Origin: Rhodococcus antarcticus
GTDB taxonomy: Bacteria; Actinomycetota; Actinomycetes; Mycobacteriales; Mycobacteriaceae
Assembly: GCF_026153295.1 (NCBI RefSeq)
Contig: NZ_CP110615.1
Location: 3,038,001 to 3,102,000, forward strand
Length of the DNA: 64,000 bases
Reading direction: 5' to 3'
Under the pieces are notes generated by a model. It saw nothing but the letters and a program-made list of their open reading frames with translations. It ran no database searches and was not told the origin of the DNA. The translations under genes were made by a program, and so were the position numbers. Positions 29,140 through 36,794 of the stretch are shown in pieces; positions within the stretch are counted from its first letter, which is position 1, and every line of letters begins with the position of its first letter.

Positions 29140-30572
29140 CGGCAGCCGCAGGAGCGCAGGGCGGTGGCGATCGCGTCCAGGGCGGGGCGGGTCACCGCCG
29201 GCGAGGCCCCGGTGGACATCAGCGCGAACCCGAGCACCCGCCCGTCGGTGTCGGCGACCGTCCCCGCCAGCGAGCTCACCCCGTCCAGGGTGCCCGTCTT
29301 GGCCCGCACGAAGCCCGCCCCCGAGGACGGTGCCGCGTCCCGCGAGCCGCCGTAGCGGTTGGCGAGCGTTCCGGTGGCCCCGGCCACGGGCAACCACGTG
29401 AGCAGCGGGCGCAGGGTCGCTGACAGCGGTCCGGAGCCGGCGGCCGCGGCGACGACGTCGGAGAGCAGCCGAGCCGGGATCCGGTCGTCCACCGAGAGCC
29501 CGCTGGTGTCGAGGCCCGTCAGGCCGGTGACATCGATGCCGTGCGCCGCGAGGGTCTGGCTGACGGCGGCGGCCGCCCCGGCGAACGTGGGGGCCTGCCC
29601 GCGGGCCAGCGCGACCTCGCGGCCGATCGCCTCCGCCTGCAGGTTGTCCGAGCGGACCAGCATCGCCTCCGCCCGGGTGCGCAGCGGGGCCGACCGGACC
29701 TCCGCGAGCTGGCGGGCCCCGTCCGGTGCGGGGCCGGCCGTCACCGCGGCCGGGGCCAGCCCGAGCCGTTGCGCGAACGTGCGACCGGCGTCCAGGGCCG
29801 GGGTCGCGCTGCGGGGCGGGTCCTCCACCAGGGGCTTGCTGCGCGCGCCGTCGAGCATGAGCGCCTCGACGGGCGCGGTGTAGCCCCCGGCGACGTCGGC
29901 CCGGGACCACCCCGGGGCGAGACCGTCGCCGCTCCACCGCCTGGTGTCGACCACCACGGAGGTGACCGACACCCCGCTGGCCCGCACCTGGGCCACCAGG
30001 TCGTCCAGCCGCGGGGCGCCCGGGTAGTAGGTGGGACTGCCCGCGGGCTGGGCGGAGAGCGTCACGTCCCCGCCGCCCACGATCGCCACCTGGCCGGGCA
30101 CGTCGGTCGCCACCACCCTGGTCGGCACCTCGTCGTCCACGCCGAGGGTCAGCAGAGCCGCCGCCGTGGTGAGGATCTTCATGGTCGAGGCGGGCTCCTG
30201 CGGGACCTCCGGCCGCGACTCCCACAGCACGGCCCCGGTGGCGGCGTCGGTCACGCGCCCGGTGAACGTGCCCAGGGACGGGTTGGCCGCGAGCGGGTCG
30301 AGCACGGCGGCGAGCGCGGCCACGGCGGGCTGCGGCGCGTCCGCCGGCAGCGGGACCACGACGGCCGCGGCGCTCATGGGGACCGGCGGCGCGCTGGTCA
30401 CGGTGACCGGACCGGTGTGCGTGCCCACGGCGACCGAGACCCCGCCACGTCCCTCGACCACCGCGGCGGCCACGGCGGCCACGAGCAGGAGGACGGCGGT
30501 CCCGGCGAGCAGGCGGGTGGCTCGCGTGCGGCCGGGCAGGGCCAGCCGGCGCGACACCCGTCGACCCAGCAC
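29136..30572 (-). CDS. dacB: D-alanyl-D-alanine carboxypeptidase, S13 type
   Basis: This penicillin-binding protein trims peptidoglycan stem peptides. The 478 residues begin with a signal anchor (about 20-40), then show the three active-site boxes: STMK (catalytic Ser) in EPASTMKILT, SDN in MLVRSDNLQAE, and KTG in RAKTGTLDGVSS. The GTG at 30572 has GGGAGGGG eight bases upstream. It is divergent from ppa and heads the dacB-zincin-tilS-hpt operon. Confidence 0.95.
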   Translation of the reverse strand: MLGRRVSRRLALPGRTRATRLLAGTAVLLLVAAVAAAVVEGRGGVSVAVGTHTGPVTVTSAPPVPMSAAAVVVPLPADAPQPAVAALAAVLDPLAANPSLGTFTGRVTDAATGAVLWESRPEVPQEPASTMKILTTAAALLTLGVDDEVPTRVVATDVPGQVAIVGGGDVTLSAQPAGSPTYYPGAPRLDDLVAQVRASGVSVTSVVVDTRRWSGDGLAPGWSRADVAGGYTAPVEALMLDGARSKPLVEDPPRSATPALDAGRTFAQRLGLAPAAVTAGPAPDGARQLAEVRSAPLRTRAEAMLVRSDNLQAEAIGREVALARGQAPTFAGAAAAVSQTLAAHGIDVTGLTGLDTSGLSVDDRIPARLLSDVVAAAAGSGPLSATLRPLLTWLPVAGATGTLANRYGGSRDAAPSSGAGFVRAKTGTLDGVSSLAGTVADTDGRVLGFALMSTGASPAVTRPALDAIATALRSCGCR

Positions 30573-30709
30573 GTCCTGATCCCCTCCCAGCCGCCGGCAC
30601 GACCACCTCGTTGACAGGGTGAGCCCGCTCGTGGGCCAGACTAGCGTCGAGCACCGACAAGCCCGCCGCGCAGCGACGCCACGGGCCCACTCACGGAGGG
30701 CAGGAACGC

Positions 30710-31231
30710 GTGGACTTCGACGTCACGATCGAGATCCCCAAGGGGAGCCGCAACAAGTACGAGGTGGACCACGGGACGGGGCGCATCCGGCTGGACCGGA
30801 CCCTGTTCACGGCCACCCAGTACCCGGCCGACTACGGGTTCATCGACCACACGCTCGGTGAGGACGAGGATCCGCTGGACGCGCTCGTGCTCATCTCCGA
30901 GCCGACCTTCCCCGGCTGCGTCGTCAAGGTCCGCGCGATCGCGATGTTCCGGATGACCGACGAGGCCGGCGGCGACGACAAGGTGCTCTGCGTCCCCGCG
31001 GACGACCCGCGCCAGGAGAACCTGCAGGACATCGGCGACGTGTCCGAGTTCCACCTGCTGGAGATCAAGCACTTCTTCGAGGTCTACAAGTCCCTCGAGC
31101 CCGGCAAGAGCGTCGAGGGCGCGGAGTGGGTCGGCCGGGCCGAGGCCGAGGCCGAGATCCAGCGCTCCTTCGACCGCGCCAAGGGCACGCCCTTCGAGCA
31201 CCACCCGGTGCCGGTGCTCGGCCAGCACTAG
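30710..31231 (+). CDS. ppa: Inorganic pyrophosphatase, family I
   Basis: Ppa hydrolyses pyrophosphate released by biosynthesis, pulling those reactions forward. The 173 residues hold the metal-binding signature [10 protein letters not shown], preceded by [13 protein letters not shown], and [27 protein letters not shown] 30710 has GGAGGGCAGGA just upstream. A strong palindrome follows the stop. Confidence 0.97.
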   Translation: MDFDVTIEIPKGSRNKYEVDHGTGRIRLDRTLFTATQYPADYGFIDHTLGEDEDPLDALVLISEPTFPGCVVKVRAIAMFRMTDEAGGDDKVLCVPADDPRQENLQDIGDVSEFHLLEIKHFFEVYKSLEPGKSVEGAEWVGRAEAEAEIQRSFDRAKGTPFEHHPVPVLGQH

Positions 31232-31242
31232 CGCCACCGACG

Positions 31243-31282
31243 ACGACGGGGCCCGGCCGCAGCTGCGGCCGGGCCCCGTCGT
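31243..31282. terminator. Perfect 40-bp palindrome between ppa and the MFS gene
   Basis: Twenty perfectly paired bases on each side (31243-31262 and 31263-31282, centre CAGCTG) form a palindrome with no unpaired spacer. In RNA the central bases would form the loop. It lies between convergent ppa and the exporter gene and probably terminates both. Confidence 0.85.
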
Positions 31283-31295
31283 GCTCGGGTGGCAG

Positions 31296-33224
31296 TCAGT
31301 CCCCGCCCACCGGGGAGTGCGCCGGGCGCCCCTCGGGACGGTGCACCTCCTCGAGGAGCTCGACCCTGGCCCCGTCGCTGAGCTCCGCGAACGGTTCCTG
31401 ACCGGGGGCGGCCTCGTGCTTGCCGGACCCGGCGGGTGCGGTCCCGTGGTCCACGTCGTCCCCGGTGAAGGTGGGCATGGCCGCGTCCGGTACCGGCACC
31501 TGCTCCGCGGCGGCCGCGGCGTCACGGTCGGCCTGCGCGGCCTGGATCCCCGACTGGGTGCGCAGCGGCACGTTCTTCAGCATCAGCACCAGCAGGAACC
31601 CGATGACCATGACCACGCCCACGATGACGAAGACGTAGTCCATCGCGTTGGAGAACCCGATCCGGAAGGGGTCGCCGAGCACCGAGGACAGCTTGCCGAT
31701 GAACGAGGTGTCGCTGAGCACCTGTCCGGCCACCGCGGGGTCCCCGCTGGCCAGGCCCCGTCCCAGCGCTGCGACCGTGGGGTCGCTGCTGGCGCCGGCC
31801 TGCTGCACGGCCTGCCCGAAGGCCGGGTTCTGCGCGGCCGAGCCGATCGCCCCGCCGATCTTGGTGGGCAGCTCGGTGAACAGCAGCGACAGGAACACCG
31901 CGACACCGATCGTGCCCCCGATCTGGCGGAAGAACGTGGCCGAGGAGGTGGAGACCCCCATGTCCTTGGGCGGCATGGCGTTCTGGATCGCCAGCGTGAT
32001 CGGCTGCATGACGTTGCCCAGCCCGTAGCCGAAGGCCAGCATCAGGGCCATCACGACCACCAGCGAGGTGTCGAACCGGACGAGCGAGAAGCCGAACATG
32101 CCGACGGCCATGATCGCCGTGCCGATGACCGGGAAGATCCGGTAGGTCCCGGTGCGGGAGATGATCTGTCCCGAGGAGATGGCGCCGATCATGATGCCGA
32201 TCACCAGCGGCAGGGTCTGCAGACCGGCGATGGTGGGCGAGGAGCCCTTGACCACCTGCAGGTACTGCGGCAGCAGCGAGATCCCACCGAACATCGCGGC
32301 ACCGACGACCACGCTGACGACGCTGCCGAGGGCGAAGGTCTGGTTGCGGAACATCCGCAGCGGGATGAGGGCGTCGTCGCCCTTGCGGTGCTCGGCCCAG
32401 AGGAAGGCAGCGATGCCGGCAGCACCGATCGCGTAGCAGAGGACCGCCCGCCCGGAGCCCCAGCCCCAGGTCCGACCCTGCTCGGCGATGATGAGCAGCG
32501 GGACCAGTCCGACGGCCAGCCAGGCCGCACCCGCCCAGTCCACGGTGGCCTCGCGGCGGTGCACCGGCAGGTTGAGCACCCGGGCCACCACGATCAGCGC
32601 GACGATGCCGACGGGGACGTTGACGAAGAAGACCCAGCGCCAGCCGGTGATCCCGAGGATGGACGCCTGGCCGGCGAGCACGCCGCCGATGACCGGGCCG
32701 AGCACGCTCGAGGTGCCGAACACGGCGAGGAAGTAGCCCTGGTACTTGGCGCGCTCCCGTGGCGGCACGATGTCACCGGTGATGGTCAGGGCCAGCGAGA
32801 ACAGGCCACCGGCACCGAGACCCTGGAAGGCCCGGAAGCCGGCCAGCTCGTACATCGAGGTGGCGAAGCCGCAGAGCATCGACCCGACCACGAAGATCGA
32901 GATCGCGGCCAGGAAGAAGGGCTTGCGGCCGTAGAGGTCGCTGAGCTTGCCGTACAGCGGTGTGGCCAGCGTGGAGGTGATCAGGTACGCCGTGGTCACC
33001 CAGGCCTGCACCGAGTACCCCTGGAGGTCGTCGGCGATGGTCCGGATGGACGTGGAGACGATGGTCTGGTCCAGCGCCGCCAGGAACATGCCCATCATGA
33101 GGCCGGCGAGGATGGTGAGGATCTGCTTGTGGCTGAAGGTGCCGTCGGCGTTGGCGCCGCCGTGCCTCACCTTCTCCAGGCTGGGCGGGGTGACGGACCC
33201 CGTGGTGTCTGCGGTGGTGCTCAT
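31296..33224 (-). CDS. DHA2-family (14-helix) drug exporter
   Basis: This major-facilitator drug:proton antiporter is of the EmrB/QacA type. The 642 residues show about 14 membrane segments. Motif A is GKLSDLYGRKPFF, the family D1-type motif LDQTIVSTSIRTI is in the first helix, and motif C is LGPVIGGVLAG in helix 5. A hydrophilic C-terminal tail of about 80 residues follows. ATG 33224 overlaps the marR stop (ATGA), so it is co-translated with its likely repressor. Substrates are unknown. Confidence 0.92.
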   Translation of the reverse strand: MSTTADTTGSVTPPSLEKVRHGGANADGTFSHKQILTILAGLMMGMFLAALDQTIVSTSIRTIADDLQGYSVQAWVTTAYLITSTLATPLYGKLSDLYGRKPFFLAAISIFVVGSMLCGFATSMYELAGFRAFQGLGAGGLFSLALTITGDIVPPRERAKYQGYFLAVFGTSSVLGPVIGGVLAGQASILGITGWRWVFFVNVPVGIVALIVVARVLNLPVHRREATVDWAGAAWLAVGLVPLLIIAEQGRTWGWGSGRAVLCYAIGAAGIAAFLWAEHRKGDDALIPLRMFRNQTFALGSVVSVVVGAAMFGGISLLPQYLQVVKGSSPTIAGLQTLPLVIGIMIGAISSGQIISRTGTYRIFPVIGTAIMAVGMFGFSLVRFDTSLVVVMALMLAFGYGLGNVMQPITLAIQNAMPPKDMGVSTSSATFFRQIGGTIGVAVFLSLLFTELPTKIGGAIGSAAQNPAFGQAVQQAGASSDPTVAALGRGLASGDPAVAGQVLSDTSFIGKLSSVLGDPFRIGFSNAMDYVFVIVGVVMVIGFLLVLMLKNVPLRTQSGIQAAQADRDAAAAAEQVPVPDAAMPTFTGDDVDHGTAPAGSGKHEAAPGQEPFAELSDGARVELLEEVHRPEGRPAHSPVGGD

Positions 33225-33781
33225 GACTCTCCTTCGGTGCCCAGGACCTGCTCGCGGGCGGCCAGCATCTGGGGGCGGTGGTGCTCGAAGTCGGTGGTGA
33301 ACCTCGCGAGCAGGGTGGTGAGCGCCGAGCGGTCCTGGGTGGACCAGTCGGCGACGACGGTGGCCATCGCGGCGTTGCGGCGGCGGCGGTGGGTGTGGGC
33401 CCACTCGGTTCCGGTGGTGGTCGCGGCGAGCACGGTGGCGCGGCCGTCGTCCGGGTCGGCCTCGCGGTGCACGTAGCCGAGCGCGACGAGCTGAGCGACG
33501 TGCCGGCTGATGGTCGACGGGTCCGCGAGCAGGGCCTCGGCCAGGGCGCCGGAGCGCTGCGGTCCGTCGTGCACCAGGCGGTGCAGCACGCTGAAGGCGG
33601 CCTTGTCGACGTCGTCGCCGCGCCGGGCCGCGACCTGGGCCGCGGTGCGCTCCATGACCTTGAGCAGCCGGACGAGCTCGTCGCCGAGCTGCTCGGAACC
33701 GTCGACGCCGTCGTCGCCGATCCCGGTGGGCTCGGTGACGGTGGGCTCGGTGACGGTGGGCTCGGTGGTGCTCAGGGACAC
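33221..33781 (-). CDS. MarR-family transcriptional regulator
   Basis: The 186 residues contain a winged helix-turn-helix (LAEALLADPSTISRHVAQLVALGYVHREADPDDGRATVL). GTG 33781 is chosen because GAGGAGG precedes it and because the operator-like palindrome then falls upstream instead of inside the gene; an in-frame start at 33892 exists. The N-terminus has a short TEPTV repeat. It most likely represses itself and the exporter, which it overlaps by four bases. Confidence 0.88.
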   Translation of the reverse strand: MSLSTTEPTVTEPTVTEPTGIGDDGVDGSEQLGDELVRLLKVMERTAAQVAARRGDDVDKAAFSVLHRLVHDGPQRSGALAEALLADPSTISRHVAQLVALGYVHREADPDDGRATVLAATTTGTEWAHTHRRRRNAAMATVVADWSTQDRSALTTLLARFTTDFEHHRPQMLAAREQVLGTEGES

Positions 33782-33818
33782 CGGCTCCTCCTCTGCCTCG
33801 TCTTGGTGCTTGTGCCAC

Positions 33819-33830
33819 CCAACTAGTTGG
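33819..33830. promoter_or_regulatory. Putative MarR operator
   Basis: CCAACTAGTTGG is a perfect 12-bp palindrome, extended outward by CCACC/GGTGG with one offset base. It lies 38 bases before the marR GTG and is one of the few AT-containing stretches there, typical of a MarR autoregulatory site. Confidence 0.55.
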
Positions 33831-33893
33831 TGGCCGCAAGCATGCACTCGACGACGGGCGTCGTCAAACGGGCTCGCGGTGGGACGGGTCACC

Positions 33894-33925
33894 GGGGCGC
33901 GGTGACCTGGTGGTCACCGCGTCCC
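33894..33925 (-). terminator. Hairpin after the crotonase gene
   Basis: A 14-bp stem (33894-33907 with 33912-33925, core GCGGTGACC) with one G-U pair and a TGGT loop begins 20 bases past the crotonase stop. Confidence 0.65.
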
Positions 33926-33945
33926 GCGGGAGCACCCTCGACGGG

Positions 33946-34773
33946 TCAGCGGCCCCGGAACACGGGTTCGCGGCGCGAGAGCACTGCCGTCACGGCCTCG
34001 CCGAGGTCCTCCGAGGCCATGAAGGCCGAGTTCCAGGCGCCGACGTAGCGCAGGCCGCCGGCCACCCGGTCGGCCCGCTCGTCCTCCAGCACGGCCTTGA
34101 TGCCCTGCACCACCAGCGGCGGGTTGGCGGCGATCTCGGCGGCGCACGCGTGCGCCGCGGCGAGCACGGCCTCCGCGTCGGCGAAGACCTCGTTGACCAG
34201 ACCGATCCGCTCCGCACGCGCGGCGTCCACGTCCTTGCCGGTCATCGCGAGCTCGCGGAGGTGACCGTCCCCGATGATGGCCGGCAGGCGCTGCAGGCTG
34301 CCGAGGTCGGCGACGATGCCGACCTTGACCTCGCGCACCGAGAAGCTGGCGTCGGCGCTGGCGAAACGGATGTCGCACGCGGAGATGAGGTCCACCCCGC
34401 CGCCGATGCACCGACCCTGCACGGCCGCCACCACCGGCTTGCGGCAGTCGGCGACCGCGGAGATCGACCGCTGCATCATCTTGAGGTTCTCCAGGAACCC
34501 CGTGCGCGGCCCGGCGAGCCCGGCCTCGCCGGAGAACAGCGAGCCCAGCACGCCGCTCATCGCCGCCAGGTCGAGGCCGTAGGAGAAGTTGCGGCCGGAG
34601 GCGGCCACCACCACCGCGCGGACCTCCGGGTCCGCGTCCAGCGCGTCGAACACCAGCGGCAGCTCGCGCCAGAAGTCCGGGCCCATGGCGTTGCCCTTGC
34701 CGGGGCCGGTGACCGTCACCTGCGCCACCGCGCCGGTCCGGTCGACGGTCATGGAGGCGTGTGTCTCGGTCAT
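33946..34773 (-). CDS. Enoyl-CoA hydratase/isomerase family protein
   Basis: This crotonase-fold protein of 275 residues has the oxyanion-hole segments GRNFSYGLDL and GRCIGGGVDLISACDIRFAS, and an acidic residue in VGIVADLGSLQRLP. Asp in place of the usual second Glu region (VADLG) is typical of the dienoyl-CoA isomerase-like branch. The exact reaction is unknown. ATG 34773 has AGGAG six bases upstream. It stands alone between two regulators, and the TetR gene may regulate it. Confidence 0.88.
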   Translation of the reverse strand: MTETHASMTVDRTGAVAQVTVTGPGKGNAMGPDFWRELPLVFDALDADPEVRAVVVAASGRNFSYGLDLAAMSGVLGSLFSGEAGLAGPRTGFLENLKMMQRSISAVADCRKPVVAAVQGRCIGGGVDLISACDIRFASADASFSVREVKVGIVADLGSLQRLPAIIGDGHLRELAMTGKDVDAARAERIGLVNEVFADAEAVLAAAHACAAEIAANPPLVVQGIKAVLEDERADRVAGGLRYVGAWNSAFMASEDLGEAVTAVLSRREPVFRGR

Positions 34774-34896
34774 CGGGGGCTCCTGGGGCGCGGCGGACGT
34801 GAGGAGGCCCACTCAACCAGGGTCGACGTGTGCGCGTGCGCGCAGGACGGGCGTGCAGCCGTGGTGCGGTCGACGAGCCGGGCCACCGCCACCCGC

Positions 34897-35538
34897 TCAG
34901 CCCGCGCCTGCTGGACGGGCGGCCGCCGCGGCCAGCAACCCGGCGAGCACCGCCGACACCGCAGTCGCGATCTCCGCCTCGCCCACCGCCACCGGGTCCG
35001 CGGCGTGCTCGACCGTGAGGCCGAGCAGCACCGCGAGCAGCACCTGGGCTGCGGCCGTGCCGTCCAGCCCGACGGCGCCCCACTGGTCGGCACGGTCGCG
35101 GACGAGCTCGGCCAGAGCCGCGCGCTGCGCTCGCCGCTGCGCGGTGTATGCCCTGCGCACCACGTCGTCGCGGCCGGCCTGCACCGCGAGCTCCAGCACC
35201 AGTAGGTGCCACTGCGGGTCGGCGACGACCCGCGCCCCGAGCGCCAGCCCGATCCGTCGCACGCCCTCGTCCACCCCCACCCCGTCCACCCCGGCGAGCA
35301 GGCTCTCCAGCAGGGCGTCGGCGTGGTGGGCGAGCAGGGCCGTGAACAACCCCTGCTTGGAGTCGAAGTTGGAGTACACCGCGCCCTTGGTGAAGCCGGC
35401 CGCACGGGCGATGACGTCGAGCCGGGCGCCGGCGTACCCGCGGGCACGGAACTCCTCGGTCGCGGCCCCGAGCAGCCGGGCGCGCACCTGCTCGCGTGAC
35501 GGTCGTGACACCGGAACCGGTTGACCTGATCCATTCAC
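34897..35538 (-). CDS. TetR-family transcriptional regulator
   Basis: The 213 residues have an N-terminal helix-turn-helix (DVIARAAGFTKGAVYSNFDSKQGLF) and a helical ligand-binding part. GTG 35538 is the last sensible start; it lies just outside the AT-rich divergent promoter region. The gene is divergent from a membrane permease, which it probably controls, and upstream of the crotonase gene in the same direction. Confidence 0.88.
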   Translation of the reverse strand: MNGSGQPVPVSRPSREQVRARLLGAATEEFRARGYAGARLDVIARAAGFTKGAVYSNFDSKQGLFTALLAHHADALLESLLAGVDGVGVDEGVRRIGLALGARVVADPQWHLLVLELAVQAGRDDVVRRAYTAQRRAQRAALAELVRDRADQWGAVGLDGTAAAQVLLAVLLGLTVEHAADPVAVGEAEIATAVSAVLAGLLAAAAARPAGAG

Positions 35539-35550
35539 GATACTTACGGT
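35521..35550 (+). promoter_or_regulatory. Candidate promoter of the permease gene
   Basis: TTGACC (35521-35526) and TACGGT (35545-35550) are separated by 18 bases, a reasonable sigma-A type promoter in the only AT-rich stretch nearby. It overlaps the putative TetR operator. Confidence 0.5.
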
Positions 35551-35560
35551 ATTGAATACC
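35548..35560. promoter_or_regulatory. Putative TetR operator
   Basis: GGTATTGAATACC is a perfect 6-1-6 inverted repeat. It covers the -10 and start region of the permease promoter and lies ten bases before the tetR start on the other strand, so one bound dimer could block both genes. Confidence 0.55.
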
Positions 35561-35603
35561 GCGGGTTTCCACCAGTCGCCCGCCGAGAGACCTGGAGCCA
35601 CCG

Positions 35604-36716
35604 GTGAGCACAGCCGACACCCCGAGCGCCGAGCACGGTCGGCACGAGCGGCCCGAGGACCCTGCCCCGCAGGAGACCACGACCGCGGGGACCACCGCAC
35701 CCGGGACCACCGCACCGGCCTCCCCGGGCTCGAACCGCCGCACGGCCGTCCTCGTGCTCGGCGTGCTGCTGGTCCAGCTCGGCTTCGTGACCAGCTACGT
35801 CGGCGCCTTCCACTCCCCCGTGCCGCGGGACGTGACCGTCGCCGTGGTGGCGCCGGCAGGGGCCCCGGCCGGCGCTGCCGAGCAGGTCGTGGGTCGGCTC
35901 GACGGGCTCGACGGTCACCCGCTGGACGCCCGGGTCGTGACGGACGAGGCCGGTGCCCGTGCCCAGATCACCGGTCGCGACATCTACGGCGCGCTCCTGC
36001 TGGGCACCGACGGCCAGGACACCCTGCTCGTGGCGGGCGGGGCCGGGGCCTCGGTGGCCGGCGCGCTGCAGGCCGAGCTGACCGCCGTCGACGCCGCCCA
36101 GCAGCGCACGCTCGCGGTGCAGGACGTCCTCCCCGTGACCGCGCAGGACAACCGCGGGCTGTCCGGCTTCTACCTCGCCGTGGGATGGGTGGTCGGCGGG
36201 TACCTGCTGGCCACCGCGCTCGCGCTGACCGGCGTCCGCCCGGGGCTGCGGGCGATGGGAGAGCGGCTGGGGGTGCTCACCGGCTACGCGGCGGCCTCCG
36301 GGCTGGGCGGGGCGCTCGTGGCCGAGCAGGTGCTGGGCGCGCTTCCCGGACCGTTCTGGGCCCTGGCGAGCCTGGGCGCGCTCGTGGTGCTGGCGACGGC
36401 GGCGTTCACCACCGCGGCGGAGGCGCTGCTCGGCTTCGTCGGCGTGGGCCTGGTGATCGTCCTGTTCGTGGTGCTCGGCAACCCGAGCGCGGGCGGGGCG
36501 TACGGCACCGCGCTGCTGCCCCCGTTCTGGGCGTCCATCGGCCCCTGGCTCACCCCGGGTGCGGCAACCGAGGGCATCCGCAGCCTCGCCTACTTCGACG
36601 GCACCGGGGTGGGTGGCCCGCTGGCCGTCCTCGCCGGCTACCTGGCCGTGGGGGTGGCGCTGAGCCTCGGGATCGCGGTGGTCCGCAGCCGCCGGGAGCC
36701 ACCGGTCACCCCCTGA
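35604..36716 (+). CDS. Multi-pass membrane protein, ABC-2/DUF3533-like permease
   Basis: The 370 residues have a Thr/Pro-rich cytoplasmic start, one membrane segment at about 46-66, a soluble domain of about 120 residues outside the membrane, then five closely spaced segments in the C-terminal half. This is the layout of YhgE/Pip or ABC-2 type membrane proteins. No ATPase gene is adjacent, so a partner, if needed, is elsewhere. GTG 35604 has CTGGAG upstream. Divergent tetR suggests inducible export or cell-envelope function. Confidence 0.72.
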   Translation: MSTADTPSAEHGRHERPEDPAPQETTTAGTTAPGTTAPASPGSNRRTAVLVLGVLLVQLGFVTSYVGAFHSPVPRDVTVAVVAPAGAPAGAAEQVVGRLDGLDGHPLDARVVTDEAGARAQITGRDIYGALLLGTDGQDTLLVAGGAGASVAGALQAELTAVDAAQQRTLAVQDVLPVTAQDNRGLSGFYLAVGWVVGGYLLATALALTGVRPGLRAMGERLGVLTGYAAASGLGGALVAEQVLGALPGPFWALASLGALVVLATAAFTTAAEALLGFVGVGLVIVLFVVLGNPSAGGAYGTALLPPFWASIGPWLTPGAATEGIRSLAYFDGTGVGGPLAVLAGYLAVGVALSLGIAVVRSRREPPVTP

Positions 36717-36718
36717 GA

Positions 36719-36782
36719 CGCCAAGTGCGGGCTTCTGGTCGTCATCCACCCCCGAATGACCGCCACAAGCCCGCACTTGGCG
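36719..36782. repeat. 64-nt near-perfect hairpin element
   Basis: Arms CGCCAAGTGCGGGCTT (36719-36734) and its complement (36767-36782) pair perfectly over 16 bp. An inner stem (36736-36745 with 36756-36765) extends the hairpin to about 27 levels with two mismatches and one G-T pair, leaving a 10-base loop. On the plus strand GGAAAATAG follows. It separates convergent permease and rnj and could be a terminator, but the two-part structure looks like a dispersed palindromic element. Confidence 0.75.
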
Positions 36783-36794
36783 GAAAATAGGGAC

